Of a DNA stretch of 64,000 nt, positions 16,935 through 24,803 are shown in pieces (position 1 is the stretch's first letter; every line of letters starts with the position of its first letter). This DNA is from Ktedonobacter sp. SOSP1-85. GTDB lineage: Bacteria > Chloroflexota > Ktedonobacteria > Ktedonobacterales > Ktedonobacteraceae. The notes below the pieces were generated by a model, which worked only from the letters and a program-made list of their open reading frames with translations, searched no databases and was not told where the DNA came from. The stretch spans positions 372,001-436,000 of the forward strand of contig NZ_BNJI01000001.1 of assembly GCF_016587415.1 (NCBI RefSeq). The letters are read 5' to 3'. Made by a program: the position numbers and the translations under genes.

Positions 16935-18033
16935 CTAATGTCTTCTCTTTCTCTTGCTGTCTCTCAGTGTAGTTGAGTGCGTGTTGAATACAAGCTCCTT
17001 TAAGGTTGGCTCCTTTAAGATTGGCTCCTTTAAGGTCAGCTTTTTCAAGATTAGCTTCCTCAAGATTAGCTCCTCTAAGGTCAGCTACTTCAAAGCACGT
17101 ATCGCTAAGATTGGCTTTGCTGAGGTTTGTTCCAACGAGGCTAGCTCCAGTGAATTCAGCTTCGCTAAGATCCAATTTACTAAGGTTTACCCCATCAAGT
17201 TTGGCATCACCGAAGTAAGCCTTACAGAGATCAGGTGTATAGAAACGGGCTCCTCTGAGATCGGCATAGCCTAAGTGGGCTTTGCTGAGGCAAGTTCTAT
17301 AGAATATAGCTTTGCTGAGGTTGGCATAGACAAACGTGGCACCTGAGAAGTCGGTTTCATTAAGGCGGGCTTTGACAAGGGTTGCCCTATCAAGTTTGGC
17401 ATTACTAAGGTTGGCTCCGCTGAAATTGGCACCATCAAGATTAGTATGGCTAAGGTTAGCTCCGCTTAAGTCTATATTATAGGCGTTCATCCCTTGGAGA
17501 TCCAAGCCTTGCATATCGGCTTTGCAGAGAGAAACGATGCTTTCCCCTTGTCGAGATGTTACAAGCTTTGCGTCGCGTAAAAAAGAGAGTACGTGATTAA
17601 TGCGAGGCGTATCAAGCTGTCTCAAGATAGTCAGTGTTCTTACTCGTGCGACGTTGCGCGCTTCCGAATTTGGCTTAGAATGACGTAAATCCTCCCGTAA
17701 AAGTAATTCTGACATACGATCCAAGTAGGCTTGAAGAAGATCTTCTCTTTGTTTATCCTTAGAGATTGCCACTTCTGTTTTTTTCTGCACTTGTGAGAAC
17801 CAGAGGCCAGCACCAGTTAAGGCTAATGGAACGATTAACAGTTGGAGCCAATCCCACAAAGTTTTGAGGGATGGACATTGCTGATTAGTAGGACAGACTG
17901 GAACCGAAAACCCTGTCCATGTGACCTGATAACCGAGAAAAAGAAGATATGCTACCAGACCTAGCCCAAGCACAGAAGCACAAAGAGTGATCATGAAAGA
18001 ACGTCGTTCCCAAAGATGTTGTTTTTGCTGCAT
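16909..18033 (-). CDS. Membrane-anchored pentapeptide-repeat protein
   Basis: 374 residues from the ATG at 18033, which has GAGGG 7 bases upstream; a longer TTG version at 18090 has no ribosome site. Two hydrophobic segments at ~13-33 and ~62-80 precede a helical linker. Residues ~170-350 form about 35 pentapeptide repeats of the A(D/N)LxX type, which fold as a right-handed quadrilateral beta-helix. The function is unknown; soluble relatives can mimic DNA and protect gyrase, but this one is membrane bound. It is one of two minus-strand genes in the element (with 19107) and is flanked by two copies of the hairpin repeat, which suggests a cargo gene. Confidence 0.85.
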   Translation of the reverse strand: MQQKQHLWERRSFMITLCASVLGLGLVAYLLFLGYQVTWTGFSVPVCPTNQQCPSLKTLWDWLQLLIVPLALTGAGLWFSQVQKKTEVAISKDKQREDLLQAYLDRMSELLLREDLRHSKPNSEARNVARVRTLTILRQLDTPRINHVLSFLRDAKLVTSRQGESIVSLCKADMQGLDLQGMNAYNIDLSGANLSHTNLDGANFSGANLSNAKLDRATLVKARLNETDFSGATFVYANLSKAIFYRTCLSKAHLGYADLRGARFYTPDLCKAYFGDAKLDGVNLSKLDLSEAEFTGASLVGTNLSKANLSDTCFEVADLRGANLEEANLEKADLKGANLKGANLKGACIQHALNYTERQQEKEKTLEPPLQQAL

Positions 18034-18141
18034 TTGTTTTCCCTCTATTTCGAGACAACTTTTTTGCTTATTCTGCTGATGTAAACGCAAGAGAGGAGGT
18101 AAAGTACAACAATATCATTTGTAGGAAATGGATGTGTAACC

Positions 18142-18172
18142 AGCCCTTATAGCGTTTGCTGTGAGGGCTTTT
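18142..18172 (+). terminator. Repeat-type leader terminator, copy 3
   Basis: Arms AGCCCT/AGGGCT as at 16621, followed by TTTTC. GAGGTAA of the PP-loop gene begins 7 bp later. Confidence 0.82.
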
Positions 18173-18188
18173 CTTATGAGGTAAAGCT

Positions 18189-19058
18189 ATGAGCCTCCCT
18201 AATCTCCACCAGGCAACACGAGTTATTGTCTCCGTGAGTGGTGGAAAGGACAGCATTGCTATGTTGCTTGAGGTGCTAGAAACCGTTCCTCATGAACTGG
18301 TGATAGCACACCATCAAATTGTACTGGAGGACTGGCCTGGGACCGTGGAGTATTGTGAAACAATTTGCCGACGGTTAGGTGTTTCCCTCTACTGCACACA
18401 GGCAAGCTATAGCGGCTACGAATGCCTGGAGTGTCACCATCGCTACCTTGTCTCGTGTGCGACGCTTTCAATCCCCTGGTGTCGGGCGTGTGGTTCTCGC
18501 CGTGCTTCCTACTTGCGTCAAGTTGAAAGCGTGCTTGATCTGGTGGAGTGGCGGCAAGCATGGCCCTCGTTGTCGGTTCGCTTCTGTACATCCTACTTCA
18601 AGCGCGATAACTTCAACTCCTGGGCCAGGGCTAAGTCTCAGCTCCTGGGTGAGCATCCTGTGATCTGTCTGGGTGAACGGGCCTTAGAATCGCGTGGACG
18701 TGCCAAGCTCCCTGTCTGGCGTGGGCGTTCTGGCTTGAAGCAAGGATGGATGCATGAATGGCGACCCGTGCTTTTCTGGCGACGGATTGAAGTGTTTCAG
18801 AAGATGCGTGTCTATCAGGTCGAGCCTCACTACTGCTATGAGCTCCAGGGCATGACGGAGCAGGACATGTATGAGACAGATGTGGAAGGCGGCCCCCGGA
18901 TGTCGTGCGTGATGTGCTTCCTCAAGAGTCCTGAGCAGCTGCGCACTGGCTACTATACCCAGGAAGGCCGGGCTGTGATGGAACGAGCGTTAGCTATAGA
19001 AACCAAGATAAGGCATACGATCCAGCATGGACATGCTCTTGCTGAGATGCTGGTATAA
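18189..19058 (+). CDS. PP-loop ATPase of the PAPS-reductase family
   Basis: 289 residues. The adenylate-binding PP-loop SGGKDS stands at ~16-21. Cysteines at CLEC, SCAT, CRAC and a C-terminal CVMCF could bind iron-sulfur or zinc. The family activates substrates by adenylation; members include sulfate-assimilation enzymes, DndC of DNA phosphorothioation, and many phage and plasmid proteins of unknown role. No dnd or cys partner lies nearby, so a mobile-element type is more likely than either. GAGGTAA lies 6 bases upstream of the ATG. Confidence 0.8.
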   Translation: MSLPNLHQATRVIVSVSGGKDSIAMLLEVLETVPHELVIAHHQIVLEDWPGTVEYCETICRRLGVSLYCTQASYSGYECLECHHRYLVSCATLSIPWCRACGSRRASYLRQVESVLDLVEWRQAWPSLSVRFCTSYFKRDNFNSWARAKSQLLGEHPVICLGERALESRGRAKLPVWRGRSGLKQGWMHEWRPVLFWRRIEVFQKMRVYQVEPHYCYELQGMTEQDMYETDVEGGPRMSCVMCFLKSPEQLRTGYYTQEGRAVMERALAIETKIRHTIQHGHALAEMLV

Positions 19059-19063
19059 AGACG

Positions 19064-19096
19064 AGGGGCACGGAGTAAGTATATTGTGCCCCTTTA
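19064..19096. terminator. Convergent terminator
   Basis: AGGGGCAC (19064-19071) / GTGCCCCT (19086-19093) with TTT on the plus side. It lies between the PP-loop gene and the convergent zinc-ribbon gene. Confidence 0.8.
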
Positions 19097-19106
19097 AATA
19101 AAGTAG

Positions 19107-19346
19107 TTACTCCTTATTGGGCACAAGGTTGGCTGGTTCTGTAGCATACAAGGCTGTATATCCACACATGAGACAGGTTAATGCAACTGTATCAGAGTAT
19201 CTGCTTTTTCCACTGAAAAGAGGTGTTGATCTCTTGGGTTGTTTAAGCATCACGGAGGTGTCGGGTATCTTAACAGATACTATAGCTTCGACATAGACCC
19301 GTTGACCTCCACACTCAGGACATGGCTTGATCCTAGACTTGATCAT
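19107..19346 (-). CDS. Small zinc-ribbon protein
   Basis: 79 residues with CPEC at 9-12 and CLMC at ~58-61, a four-cysteine zinc ribbon. AAAGGAGTG lies ~10 bases before the ATG. It is transcribed against the surrounding genes. No function can be read. Confidence 0.65.
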   Translation of the reverse strand: MIKSRIKPCPECGGQRVYVEAIVSVKIPDTSVMLKQPKRSTPLFSGKSRYSDTVALTCLMCGYTALYATEPANLVPNKE

Positions 19347-19419
19347 AGATTATTGCACTCCTTTTTGCGGTTCTATACTACTGAACGTACCAGGCTTGTA
19401 AAGGTCAAACAGTAGAGTG

Positions 19420-19456
19420 AGCAGGATAGCTTCTCAAGCGGCTTTCCTGCTTTTTT
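19420..19456 (+). terminator. Leader terminator
   Basis: AGCAGGA (19420-19426) / TCCTGCT (19445-19451), extended by a GC/GC pair, then six T. AAAGGAGA of the next gene begins 6 bp later. Confidence 0.85.
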
Positions 19457-19473
19457 ATTGGAAAGGAGAAACT

Positions 19474-19650
19474 ATGAGAATACTCTTTGAGCAATTGCAG
19501 TACTTCTTGGGCATTGTGCCAACCTGCTTATCGCTTTGCCACAATAAAAGCTTTAGGGCGCGGTCTAGTAACGCGCGCTCTTCTCTATACCGTGGGTGGA
19601 GAGAACCACCTGGAGGGCTGTTCTTGTCTCGAAAGGAGACCCATGATTAA
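19474..19650 (+). CDS. Short protein or leader peptide
   Basis: 58 codons with an excellent AAAGGAGA 6 bases before the ATG. The sequence begins hydrophobic (LFEQLQYFLGIVPTCLSL) and ends basic. It overlaps the start of the next gene by 8 bp. A weak hairpin (19556-19586) lies inside its coding region. It may be a real small protein or a translated leader that sets expression of the next gene. Confidence 0.45.
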   Translation: MRILFEQLQYFLGIVPTCLSLCHNKSFRARSSNARSSLYRGWREPPGGLFLSRKETHD

Positions 19651-19834
19651 AGCAATTCGCATTGTGTGGAGAATATTCAGCACCATTTTTATGGTCCTTC
19701 TGGTCTTAGTTCTGGTCTTAGTCGCTCAGCACGATCCTGCCAGGTTTTTCTCAGCGCTTGAAAGCGTGGGTATTGGGATTGGGGCTTCTCTTCTCATACT
19801 CGGCTTCATCTTCTGGCAATTCAAACGCAGATAA
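19643..19834 (+). CDS. Small two-helix membrane protein
   Basis: 63 residues from the ATG at 19643 (AAAGGAGA 4-6 bases upstream). Hydrophobic segments at ~8-28 (FSTIFMVLLVLVLVLVA) and ~40-58. Such proteins in mobile elements can be holin-like, but nothing proves it here. Confidence 0.6.
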   Translation: MIKAIRIVWRIFSTIFMVLLVLVLVLVAQHDPARFFSALESVGIGIGASLLILGFIFWQFKRR

Positions 19835-19846
19835 GGAGGTTCCTTC

Positions 19847-20332
19847 ATGTTCAATTTCTGGCTCAAGTGGCGCTATCGATTGAAGTGGAAACGCGATTTA
19901 CTGCTCTGGAAGTTGAAAGACTTCAACGAAAGCTACAACCCCTATGCGCGTATCGCAAACCTTACCAGGTACACCCAACGACTCAGTGACTTGCTCGACC
20001 ATGCTTCGTGTGTGTGCGGGAAGCGCCTGGACCTAGAAAACGCCTATGGTTGTATCGAGTGTGAACGCTGTCATGGTCTTGCTATTGCTGACTGGCCTCA
20101 TCATTGTGACGCATACCTGGGAGACGGTCACTATTGGTGCAAGTTTTGCGTCGCTGACGTGGCCTGCAAGTACCAGCTGGTCTCACCTGAAGAGCAGGAA
20201 GATTTCCAGGCTGATCCTGATATTGCAGTTGAATGGGTTGCTATGCTTCCTGACGAACGATTTTTACACCTGGTACAGGAGGCTGAGCAACGTTTGTCTT
20301 CTATCGAAAATGGTGTGGGCGCGGTCGAGTGA
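19847..20332 (+). CDS. Cys-rich zinc-binding protein
   Basis: 161 residues with a basic start (WLKWRYRLKWKRD) and a central cluster of Cys pairs (CVC, CIECERC, CKFC) with nearby His, enough for two zinc sites. AAGGAGG stands 8 bases upstream. The family is unknown; a nucleic-acid role is plausible from the basic start and zinc clusters. Confidence 0.6.
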   Translation: MFNFWLKWRYRLKWKRDLLLWKLKDFNESYNPYARIANLTRYTQRLSDLLDHASCVCGKRLDLENAYGCIECERCHGLAIADWPHHCDAYLGDGHYWCKFCVADVACKYQLVSPEEQEDFQADPDIAVEWVAMLPDERFLHLVQEAEQRLSSIENGVGAVE

Positions 20333-20349
20333 CACGCGCCCTTTCTTTT
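20317..20349 (+). terminator. Leader terminator overlapping the previous stop codon
   Basis: GGGCGCG (20317-20323) / CGCGCCC (20335-20341) followed by TTTCTTTT. Confidence 0.78.
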
Positions 20350-20392
20350 CCCCACATTTTGTAACACGTTCACCAGCGAAAGGAAGGTGTGT

Positions 20393-21367
20393 ATGGCTTC
20401 AAAGCGTTGTCTTCCCACGCGTTTCTTTGAGGACCCCGATGTGATGAGCCTGAGCAGCAAGGACGCTCAATTGATTTTGATTGGCCTGGTGCTTATGGCA
20501 GACGATGAAGGCCGCGAACTTGCTCACGCGTCCCTGATCAGTCGCAAACTGGATTATACCCCTGACCTGGTTGAGCAAGTGCTTTCTGAGTTAGAAGCCA
20601 ATGAACTCATCATTCTTTACCAGGTCGGCCGACACCGTTACTATAGCTTGACCCGCTGGAAGCATTGGCAAAGTCTGAGCCTGGCAAAAATCACGCCTTC
20701 GAAGCATCCTGCACCGCCTTCTGAGAAGGGAGAAAAGACGGTTTCGCTTTCATCTTCAGACGAAAGCGAACATTCCCAGGGAGACGGCGGAATTTCCCAG
20801 GGGAATTCCGGGAAATCCGGCGAAAGTCCGTCCCAATATAATTTAAGTCAATATAATCTAAGTCAACGTAAGCTAAGTGAAGAGCAAGACCACAAAGCGC
20901 AACCGTTACCGCCTGCAAATGTCATCCCTTTTCCTCCAAGCACCGACGGCGACGCCAATGAAGAGCAAAAAGGAAAAGACCTTGAGGCTCTCACTGCCCA
21001 GGTTGCTACGATTCTTCAACTGCCTGCAAATGCCGCGCTGTCTCGCCTGGTGTATGAGTTCGCCCATGAGCCTCACCTCTCACTGACAGGCGAAGCCGAC
21101 GCCGCACGCGAATGGATTGATGATCGGCAGCGCAACCGCAAGGGCAAACGCATGTCACCCGCCTTTTTCCGTGAGTGGCTCAAACGAGAGTGCGCAAGCA
21201 TACACAAACGACGATCGTCATTGTCTGAACATGAGGCGACGGGTACCGAGAACAGGACGCCCACGTCTCCCCCAACGAGTAAGAGCTTGGCTGGGAAAAG
21301 TTTGATGCACATGGAGCAGCAATACCAACAGTTCCAGGCCCAACGCGGCCCACGAAAGGGAGGATGA
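20393..21367 (+). CDS. DnaD-like replication initiation protein
   Basis: 324 residues from the ATG at 20393 (AAGGAAGG 6 bases upstream). Residues 1-90 form a winged helix typical of plasmid and phage initiators (RFFEDPDVMSLSSKDAQLIL, then YSLTRWKHWQSLS). A long low-complexity Ser/Gln linker follows, and residues ~200-270 form a helical module (FFREWLKRECASIHKR). The gene ends 6 bp before dnaB, as initiator/helicase-loader genes often do. It probably melts or marks the element origin and loads the helicase. The origin itself is not obvious here; the repeats at 11133 or this gene are candidates. Confidence 0.72.
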   Translation: MASKRCLPTRFFEDPDVMSLSSKDAQLILIGLVLMADDEGRELAHASLISRKLDYTPDLVEQVLSELEANELIILYQVGRHRYYSLTRWKHWQSLSLAKITPSKHPAPPSEKGEKTVSLSSSDESEHSQGDGGISQGNSGKSGESPSQYNLSQYNLSQRKLSEEQDHKAQPLPPANVIPFPPSTDGDANEEQKGKDLEALTAQVATILQLPANAALSRLVYEFAHEPHLSLTGEADAAREWIDDRQRNRKGKRMSPAFFREWLKRECASIHKRRSSLSEHEATGTENRTPTSPPTSKSLAGKSLMHMEQQYQQFQAQRGPRKGG

Positions 21368-21373
21368 GACACG

Positions 21374-22714
21374 ATGGTTGAACGACTTCCCCCCTCCAAC
21401 CTGGAAGCAGAAGCCGCGCTTCTTGGAAGCCTCATCATCGACCCGGAAGCGATTGGCCTGGTCGCTGACATTCTCTCTCCTGACGATTTTTACCGTCAGG
21501 CTCATAGCACGATCTATGAAGCAATTCTGACCCTCTACGAACAGCAAGAACCCGCTGATCTGGTGACCCTCTATGATGAGCTCAGCAGGCGTGGCAAACT
21601 GGACGACGTGGTAAACGATGACTATATCACCTCTCTGGTGAACATTGTTCCAACCAGTGGCAACGTGGAATACTACGGCCGCATCATTGCGCGCACTGCT
21701 CAGGCCCGGCGGCTCATTCATGCCGCTGGACAAATCGCGGCTACGGCCTATGAAGATGACGAGCAGGCCACAGAGAAAGCGGAACAACTCATATTCTCGC
21801 TCTCACAAAAGCACGGCACATCTGACTTTGCATCGGTAAGCTCCATCTTGAGCGACTGTATCACCATGCTAGAAATTGCCAGCAATCGCGAAGGGAAGCT
21901 GTTAGGCGTCCCAACGGGCTTCAATGCCCTGGATGTTCCCCTGGGTGGGCTACAACCCTCTGACCTGATCATCCTGGCGGCGCGTCCCGCTGTTGGCAAG
22001 ACAAGCTTTGCCCTCAACGTGGCTTACAATGCGGCCTATCACCATCAGCAACGCGTGGCGGTTTTCTCGCTGGAAATGAGTAAACAGCAGCTGGGCATGC
22101 GCCTTCTGTCCATAGCCTCGGAACTGGACCAGCAACGGCTACGGATGGGCTGGATTCAAGATGAAGAGTGGGAAAAGGTGAGCGAGGCGGCGGCCACCCT
22201 TACCACAGGCTCTATCTGGATTGATGATACAGCCGGGATAACGCCCTCTGCCATGCGAAGTAAGGCGCGTCGCCTTCAGGCACAGCAAGGGGTAGACCTG
22301 ATCATTGTGGACTACCTCCAGCTGATGCATGTCTCCCAGGAGAAGCGCACGCAAAACCGCGAACAGGAGATCGCGGAGATCAGCCGCAACCTCAAGGCCC
22401 TGGCAAAAGAATTAAACGTGCCTGTCCTGGCTCTCGCGCAACTCTCCCGAGCGGTTGAAAGTCGGCAGGCAAAAATCCCCCAACTCTCGGATCTGCGAGA
22501 GTCGGGAGCTATCGAGAACGACGCCGATGTCGTGCTCTTCATCTATCGCGAAGAGCTCTATAACCCCGACAACGAAGAGGCGCGCAACACGGCCGATATC
22601 ATCATCGCCAAGCATCGCAATGGCCCTGTCGGAACCGTACGCCTGGCCTTCAATGCCAGTCAAACCCGCTTTTCTCCTTTGGAAGTAACGTCAATGACAG
22701 AAAGTGAGGAATGA
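21374..22714 (+). CDS. dnaB: Replicative DNA helicase
   Basis: 446 residues, the usual length. The N-terminal helical domain (PPSNLEAEAALLGSLI) is followed by a RecA-like motor with Walker A ARPAVGKTS at 203-211, the SLEMSKQQL motif and Walker B LIIVDYLQLM. LSRAVESR, SDLRESG and a C-terminal AKHRNGPVG are all canonical DnaB segments. It unwinds the fork during replication. Its place next to an initiator and the integrase shows it serves the element rather than the chromosome. No intein is present. Confidence 0.97.
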   Translation: MVERLPPSNLEAEAALLGSLIIDPEAIGLVADILSPDDFYRQAHSTIYEAILTLYEQQEPADLVTLYDELSRRGKLDDVVNDDYITSLVNIVPTSGNVEYYGRIIARTAQARRLIHAAGQIAATAYEDDEQATEKAEQLIFSLSQKHGTSDFASVSSILSDCITMLEIASNREGKLLGVPTGFNALDVPLGGLQPSDLIILAARPAVGKTSFALNVAYNAAYHHQQRVAVFSLEMSKQQLGMRLLSIASELDQQRLRMGWIQDEEWEKVSEAAATLTTGSIWIDDTAGITPSAMRSKARRLQAQQGVDLIIVDYLQLMHVSQEKRTQNREQEIAEISRNLKALAKELNVPVLALAQLSRAVESRQAKIPQLSDLRESGAIENDADVVLFIYREELYNPDNEEARNTADIIIAKHRNGPVGTVRLAFNASQTRFSPLEVTSMTESEE

Positions 22715-23013
22715 AAATGACACAACGACAAAAACATCTGACTAATCTCAATGTTGAAAGCTCGCCTTTGAAACCCGCTGGGAGGTTGTCAGTCATGCCG
22801 AGAACAAACAGAAAAGCAACACAGGAGCAACCAGCAGTGTCCTATTTGACGGCACCTCAGGTTGCTGCAAAACTGGGGTTCTCGCGGAGTCAAATCTATG
22901 CAATGGTAGCAGAACGCTCTATCCCTCACTATAAGATTGGTGGGGCAATCAGGTTTCATCCTGAAGAAATTGATGAATGGCTCATTCAGTCTCGGGTTCC
23001 TGTAGCACAGTAA
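22711..23013 (+). CDS. Excisionase-like helix-turn-helix protein
   Basis: 100 residues; the start overlaps the dnaB stop (ATGA). After a basic 40-residue arm, residues ~45-98 form the DNA-binding excisionase domain (YLTAPQVAAKLGFSRSQIYA, then PHYKIGGAIRFHPEEIDEWL). It is probably the directionality factor of the integrase that follows. Confidence 0.87.
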   Translation: MKMTQRQKHLTNLNVESSPLKPAGRLSVMPRTNRKATQEQPAVSYLTAPQVAAKLGFSRSQIYAMVAERSIPHYKIGGAIRFHPEEIDEWLIQSRVPVAQ

Positions 23014-23030
23014 CGACCAATAAAAAGTAT

Positions 23031-23069
23031 TCCCGCCTATGGCACACTCGCATAGGCGGGATTTTTTTT
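23031..23069 (+). terminator. Strong leader terminator before the integrase
   Basis: TCCCGCCTAT (23031-23040) / ATAGGCGGGA (23052-23061) followed by eight T. GGAGG of the integrase begins 3 bp after it. Confidence 0.92.
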
Positions 23070-23081
23070 GTGGAGGATATG

Positions 23082-24224
23082 ATGGGAAGAAAATCACACT
23101 ATGGCGAGGGCAGCGTCTTCCAGCGCTCTGATGGTCGCTATGAGGCGACTGCGACTATCAACGGCAAACGCAGAAGCTTTTATGGGAAGACTAAGACAGA
23201 GGCTCGCCAGAAACGCGATGAGGCCAAACGACTGGCGGCACGCGATGAATACGTGGAACCCAACCGCCAAAAAACAGGCGACTACTTTGAGCATTGGATT
23301 GCCACACATGGGCCAACCATTGAGCGCTCAACAGCCCAGATGTACGCATATTATATTCGCAAACACTTTATTCCTATCCTTGGTCATATCCAACTCCAGA
23401 AACTGACGGTAGATCACGTCCAACACATGTTTGATCAGCTCATAAAAGAGGGTTTGCAAAGCACTACACTCCGTCTATTGCACCGTATCATCAAAGCGGC
23501 TCTTAACGACGCTGTGCGCTGGGAACGTATTCCCAAAAATCCGGCACGCTATGTAAAGCTGCCCAAAGAGGAAGAAAAGCGCGAGAAGCGTCTGCTGACG
23601 GCTAACGAGGCCCAAAGATTGATAGCTACTGCCCAGGATGCTCTCAGTGAAGGGCAGCAGATTGGTGCGATTATACTCTTGCTGATCACAACCGCCATCC
23701 GGATTGGAGAAGCGCAAGGGCTGCACTGGTCAGAGGTCCATTTTGAGAAGAAAGAAATACGCATTCAAAGTACGCTCAAGTACGATAGGAAGGGATTGGG
23801 ATTATACGAGACTCAGCCAAAGTCAGAGAGTAGCGAACGAAAGATACATCTGTCACGCATATCACTGGAAACACTGTCAGCGCACCATGTCAACCAGGTT
23901 GAAATGCGATTGCAGGCATCAGAATGGGAAGATAACAATCTGGTCTTTACCACCCCTCAAGGCAAACCCACCTGGTACAACACAATCCGCAAGCAAATGG
24001 CGAAATTCTTCAGATCCATTGATCTGCCAGAAGATCTCCGGCCGCACGAGTTACGCCACAACGTAGCGACGGCATTGCTGGAAGCCGGGGTAAGTATGAA
24101 GACTGTACAAGAGTTGCTCGGGCACAGCAAGATTACGACGACCATGGATATCTATGGGCATGTTACGCCTCAAATGCGAGAGAATGCTGCAGATGAGATT
24201 GATCGTAAGTTCGGGAAAGGATAA
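23082..24224 (+). CDS. int: Tyrosine integrase
   Basis: 380 residues. An arm-type AP2-like N-terminus (GEGSVFQRSDGRYEATATIN) and a SAM-like core-binding domain (65-150) precede the catalytic domain with the full set R207, H322, R325, H348 and Tyr358 (TMDIYGHV). GGAGG lies 5 bases before the ATG at 23082; an ATG at 23079 is too close. It integrates and, with the excisionase, releases the element. Confidence 0.96.
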   Translation: MGRKSHYGEGSVFQRSDGRYEATATINGKRRSFYGKTKTEARQKRDEAKRLAARDEYVEPNRQKTGDYFEHWIATHGPTIERSTAQMYAYYIRKHFIPILGHIQLQKLTVDHVQHMFDQLIKEGLQSTTLRLLHRIIKAALNDAVRWERIPKNPARYVKLPKEEEKREKRLLTANEAQRLIATAQDALSEGQQIGAIILLLITTAIRIGEAQGLHWSEVHFEKKEIRIQSTLKYDRKGLGLYETQPKSESSERKIHLSRISLETLSAHHVNQVEMRLQASEWEDNNLVFTTPQGKPTWYNTIRKQMAKFFRSIDLPEDLRPHELRHNVATALLEAGVSMKTVQELLGHSKITTTMDIYGHVTPQMRENAADEIDRKFGKG

Positions 24225-24239
24225 AAAATACGGGATTTG

Positions 24240-24275
24240 AAAGAGAGAGTCAGTTTCTTCCTGGCCCTCTCTTTT
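24240..24275 (+). terminator. Terminator after the integrase
   Basis: AAAGAGAG (24240-24247) / CTCTCTTT (24267-24274) followed by T. Bases 24276-24370 hold two TGCCGTCAA copies 12 bp apart (24318-24344) and no gene; the right attachment site probably lies here. Confidence 0.8.
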
Positions 24276-24370
24276 CCTATTTTTGGGCAAAAAATCAAGG
24301 TTTTTGGGAGACATTGCCGTCAACACTGCCGTCAAACATGGCTTCCATCGCAACGCGGCCGCTCGCAGGC

Positions 24371-24399
24371 TAGACCGGATAATGTGAAGATGCTATACT
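24371..24399 (+). promoter_or_regulatory. Promoter of the ileS leader
   Basis: TAGACC, exactly 17 bp, then an extended -10 TGCTATACT. The start of transcription is expected near 24406. Confidence 0.65.
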
Positions 24400-24420
24400 A
24401 TCACTATATCTTGTTCACAC

Positions 24421-24770
24421 ACTCGCATGAGGCGAGTTACACGAAGGCTTTGACGGAGCCAGTACGCGACCAGATCCTGTTACAGAGAGCCTGAGCTTGC
24501 TGCAAATCAGGCACAGAGTGGGTCGCCGAAGATCACTCCTGAGCTGTCTGCCAACGAGAGCCCTCTCTTCACAGGGGACCCTCCAGGCCAGGCCGGTCCC
24601 TTCCCGTTATCGTGAAGGACGTAATCCCGCCCGCCACTCACTTTTGAGCAGCGGCCAGGGAATACGAAGAACCGAGTGAGTCAGCACGTCTCTGTCGTAC
24701 TGTCGTCTGACTAATAAGGGTGGTACCACGGGAGGCTCCTCTCGTCCCTGGCAGGACGAGGGGATTTTTT
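24421..24770 (+). promoter_or_regulatory. Isoleucine T-box riboswitch
   Basis: The T-box core AATAAGGGTGGTACCACGG stands at 24713-24731. Its UGGU matches a tRNA acceptor end with discriminator A, as in tRNA-Ile. Upstream, the stem GCGACC (24466) / GGGTCGC (24520) encloses the conserved AGAGAGCC, and the specifier loop contains ATC at 24532-24534 followed by A. The competing terminator has arms 24738-24747 and 24754-24763 plus six T. Uncharged tRNA-Ile would stabilise the antiterminator and switch on the two genes downstream. Confidence 0.93.
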
Positions 24771-24803
24771 ATTGGGCTTTTGCAACTGAAGGAGCGCAAA
24801 CGG

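Larger units (their letters stand above)
11071..24330. mobile_element. Integrative element with its own replication genes
   Basis: The block starts with a divergent control region and ends in a tyrosine integrase preceded by an excisionase-like protein, a DnaB helicase and a DnaD-like initiator. Between them lie short hypothetical genes, nearly all on the plus strand, with Shine-Dalgarno sites and terminators at short spacing. No relaxase, coupling ATPase, capsid or terminase gene is visible, so it is neither a complete conjugative element nor a complete phage; an integrated plasmid or satellite fits best. The exact ends are not defined: no tRNA lies next to the integrase and I could not identify a convincing attL/attR pair by eye. 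Its right end must lie before the ileS T-box promoter at 24371. Confidence 0.7.

Noticed and set aside
16954..17274. Plus-strand frames with regular Ser/Lys repeats
   Set aside because: They are the complement of the pentapeptide repeats and not a separate repeat protein.
24225..24420. tRNA or clear att site next to the integrase
   Set aside because: No tRNA-like cloverleaf could be formed, and no direct repeat with the left border (10.1-11.3 kb) was found by eye; the TGCCGTCAA pair is too short to claim.
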